Made by a program: the position numbers and the translations under genes. This document shows, piece by piece, positions 61,809 to 64,000 of a DNA stretch of 64,000 nt; position 1 is the first letter of the stretch; the number at the start of each line of letters is the position of its first letter. This DNA comes from Tyto alba (Eukaryota; Chordata; Aves; Strigiformes; Tytonidae), in contig NW_024881313.1 of NCBI RefSeq assembly GCF_018691265.1, positions 10,864,501 through 10,928,500 on the forward strand, written 5' to 3'. The notes under the pieces are model-generated. The model saw only the letters and a list, made by a program, of their open reading frames with translations. It was not told where the DNA came from and did no database searches.

Positions 61809-64000
61809 GCACTTCAGTGCAAGTATCCCCTCCAAAAGCATACAATCATTTCAATAAAAGCAGAGTACAGGACTGCCTGCCCCTCCTGTATCCCCCATGT
61901 ATTTGACAGATACTAATAGTTCACATTTATTCCCTGCAACAACCAACAAAGTTACTTGACATTCAGATGTCCTTCCTAATTTAACTCCACGTGACAGCAT
62001 TTTCAACTCACCCATCAAATAAATAGGGTCATAATGCCTAGCAATGCTTTTCAGTGTGCAATAACAAAGAAGTCACTGTATTTTTACAAACCAGTATTCA
62101 AAGACACAACCAAGTCATCATTGAGAAAATGCTCTAAGACCTCTATAACACATTAATAAGTTTACAGTCAAATTTGATGTATCACAGCAATATTTAGGCT
62201 TATCACTAAGTCCGGTAGCCTCTACCCACAATGAACAACTGTAATACTAATTTATGTTCTTTGATTTACCCTGCAAAGTAGAGTTGGCTGAGATACGGCT
62301 TCATGACCTGAAACAGCTTTGTATTTCCATCTACTCTCCTGCTTAAGAACTAAGAAATACTGCCCAGATAATTGTTGATTGGGACAGAGTTAGATGGCCA
62401 TGATATTAAAGAAGATATCATAGCCTCACGCTTATGATTCTAAAGAAAGAAATCCAAGATGTTTTCCTGAGGTTTTGGTTGTGTTCAAACAGGAAATATA
62501 AACGCCTACATTCAAGTTTTCGTTTCTATGCAGAAGAGAGTTCCCCCCAGTAAAAAGTTGACTCTTCTGTAAATTCCAAAGGGTTTCTGTCCATCTCATA
62601 AATTTATACATTTCATGTTCTAATATTGTTTTCTTGACTGACAGTTACTGCTTCAGTCTTCAAGGGGTCTGAATAGTTGACCAGTTGCCTCTGCAAATGT
62701 CAGGTACTTTCTGTGTAGCTGACTTTGGGCAGTGTGTACCACCAGAGGCATCTGCTGTGCCGTCTTCATTTCCAAAATAGTTTGTGGTGGTGCAGAACTC
62801 CAATTTCATAATTTTTCACCTGATTTCTCCTGTTTTTGTAACAAAGAGAATCAGAAACAATGGCTCGACAGATGTGTTAGAAGTTAGCCTGTTGGAGCGC
62901 ACCTTAACTAACAGGGGACGAAAAAACCTTGGCAGTGAGGTGAACCACCTCTCCATAACATTTTATTATTTAGAATTTCAGATATGCAACTTTTCTGTGT
63001 TTGAACGGATTCTCAAATTTATTATTGGGGACAGTTTTCTATTAATACCCTCCACCTTATTATGATTATCAAAGGAAAGGTGTAGTCCTCACAGTTACAT
63101 GAGAAGCAGGGCTAGCTGAAAAGCATTCAGCTAAAACCTCAAGGAGAGGAGGATATCTATCCTGAAAAGAGAACATCAGATAAAAAATCTGCAATGAAAG
63201 TAGACATTTCAGATTGTAATTGTCCCTTTTTTGTTTACTGACTGTACTTTATAAAGCTTTTGTGAGACGTTAATATTTCCATGTTCATGTATCTTTGACC
63301 AGTAATGCTGTTAACCTCCTGGTGTCAGTATGGCTCTACTGCAATTCAACTCCCTTTGAAAAGCCCTGAATAGAGATTAAAAGCTCCATGTATGAATATG
63401 ACAGTTAAATACACTGGTTAGAGACTGGGACTTCAGTATGCTAGATGAGCTTCTTAGCAGGATTAAACAGATTATTTCCTCACACTCAGATCCCTTGTAA
63501 AAATGTTTGTTCTACGTACACTCTTAGTACTACTGCCACAGTTCTGCTTATGAAGGTGGCATCTTGATAATGTTGTCTGTACAATACAGCCACTAGTGGG
63601 CATGAAATTATTCTAGCAAAAACATGCAATTTTCTACAGTATTTATTTCACTTAACTTGCAAGAATGACAATAGCAGTAAAATAAATGTTTGCATTCACA
63701 CCAAGCCAGCTGCCCCAGACCCAGTTATTCAAAAGCAGCAGCAGTTGAATCAAGCTGTCCTGAGGTATTGCTTCTCTTTCACTCAAACAGCAGCAACATC
63801 CATCAAATTATGAGTTTCACTCATCAGTCACTTCCTAATTGTGACTATTTATGTCCAAACTTCAACCCAGCAGCATAGAGCAGACAACAGAAGGGCATGG
63901 AGATTTTGTTTATCTGTAGGAAAGCTGACTTTAATTGTCCTATCACTTACCACTTGACCAGTTTTCTACTTATTCTGTTAGCAAGGGAATATGCAGGAGT
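61809..64000. other. unique AT-rich non-coding DNA
   Basis: No gene recognised. The plus-strand frames at 62784-63065 and 63690-63878 have no known motif. Confidence 0.5.
63590..63603 (+). promoter_or_regulatory. CTCF-like motif
   Basis: 'ccactagtgggcat' matches the vertebrate CTCF core (C-C-A-S-Y-A-G-R-K-G-G-C-R-S) at 12 of 14 positions. It is in plus orientation, so it diverges from the site at 19183-19196. This is a motif match only. Confidence 0.35.

Noticed and set aside
1..64000. Bacterial-type systems such as CRISPR arrays, operons, toxin-antitoxin pairs or phage genes
   Set aside because: Repeat content is avian (CR1, ERVL LTR, MIR), with no dense gene packing, no ribosome-binding sites and no regularly spaced repeats.

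Overview
The window looks like non-coding nuclear DNA from a bird. Two lines of evidence point there. (1) There are three fragments of CR1 LINEs, including two copies of the CR1 3' end whose reverse complement reads 'catagaatcattcaggttgg' or similar. (2) There are two long LTRs of the ERVL type that is abundant in bird genomes, with a CCAAT box, a 'tatttaag' TATA box and a G-rich 3' part. Ancient amniote MIR/CORE-SINE remnants are also present. The sequence is AT-rich and full of homopolymers, as expected for a gene desert or a very long intron. I recognise no intact protein-coding gene, no tRNA or rRNA gene, no CRISPR array and no bacterial-type operon. The open reading frames of 60-144 codons are what chance gives in such DNA, apart from the remnants described below.

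Layout. 0-3 kb: an (ATT)n microsatellite, a complete solo ERVL-type LTR (1718-2671) with a perfect 5-bp target-site duplication, and a 32-bp tandem duplication. 3-16 kb: unique AT-rich DNA with homopolymer runs and one weak MIR-like trace. 16.1-17.2 kb: a second LTR of the same family in opposite orientation. 17-28 kb: unique DNA with a CTCF-like site, a MIR remnant (22.6 kb) and a perfect 29-bp tandem duplication (25.4 kb). 28.04-28.22 kb: a badly broken piece of a C2H2 zinc-finger array, the only recognisable host protein-coding remnant. 28-39.9 kb: unique DNA with long simple repeats. 39.9-42.4 kb: a stretch on the minus strand that is unusually open in more than one frame and could be a decayed coding sequence, but I cannot name it. 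42.4-47.6 kb: an imperfect 30-bp tandem duplication, a small GC-rich block, a roughly 700-bp ancient CR1 fragment and an unexplained GC-richer block. 49-61 kb: MIR remnants, two CR1 3' ends, an AT palindrome, and poly-C and poly-G tracts. 61.48-61.81 kb: a small CpG-dense islet, the best candidate regulatory element. 62-64 kb: unique DNA with a second CTCF-like site.

No genes work together here. The content is a layered record of repeat insertions (MIR and old CR1 first, younger CR1 3' ends and ERVL LTRs later) and of small tandem duplications. I do not see a convincing previously undescribed system. The best leads are the zinc-finger relic, the 39.9-42.4 kb open stretch, the CpG islet and the inverted LTR pair.
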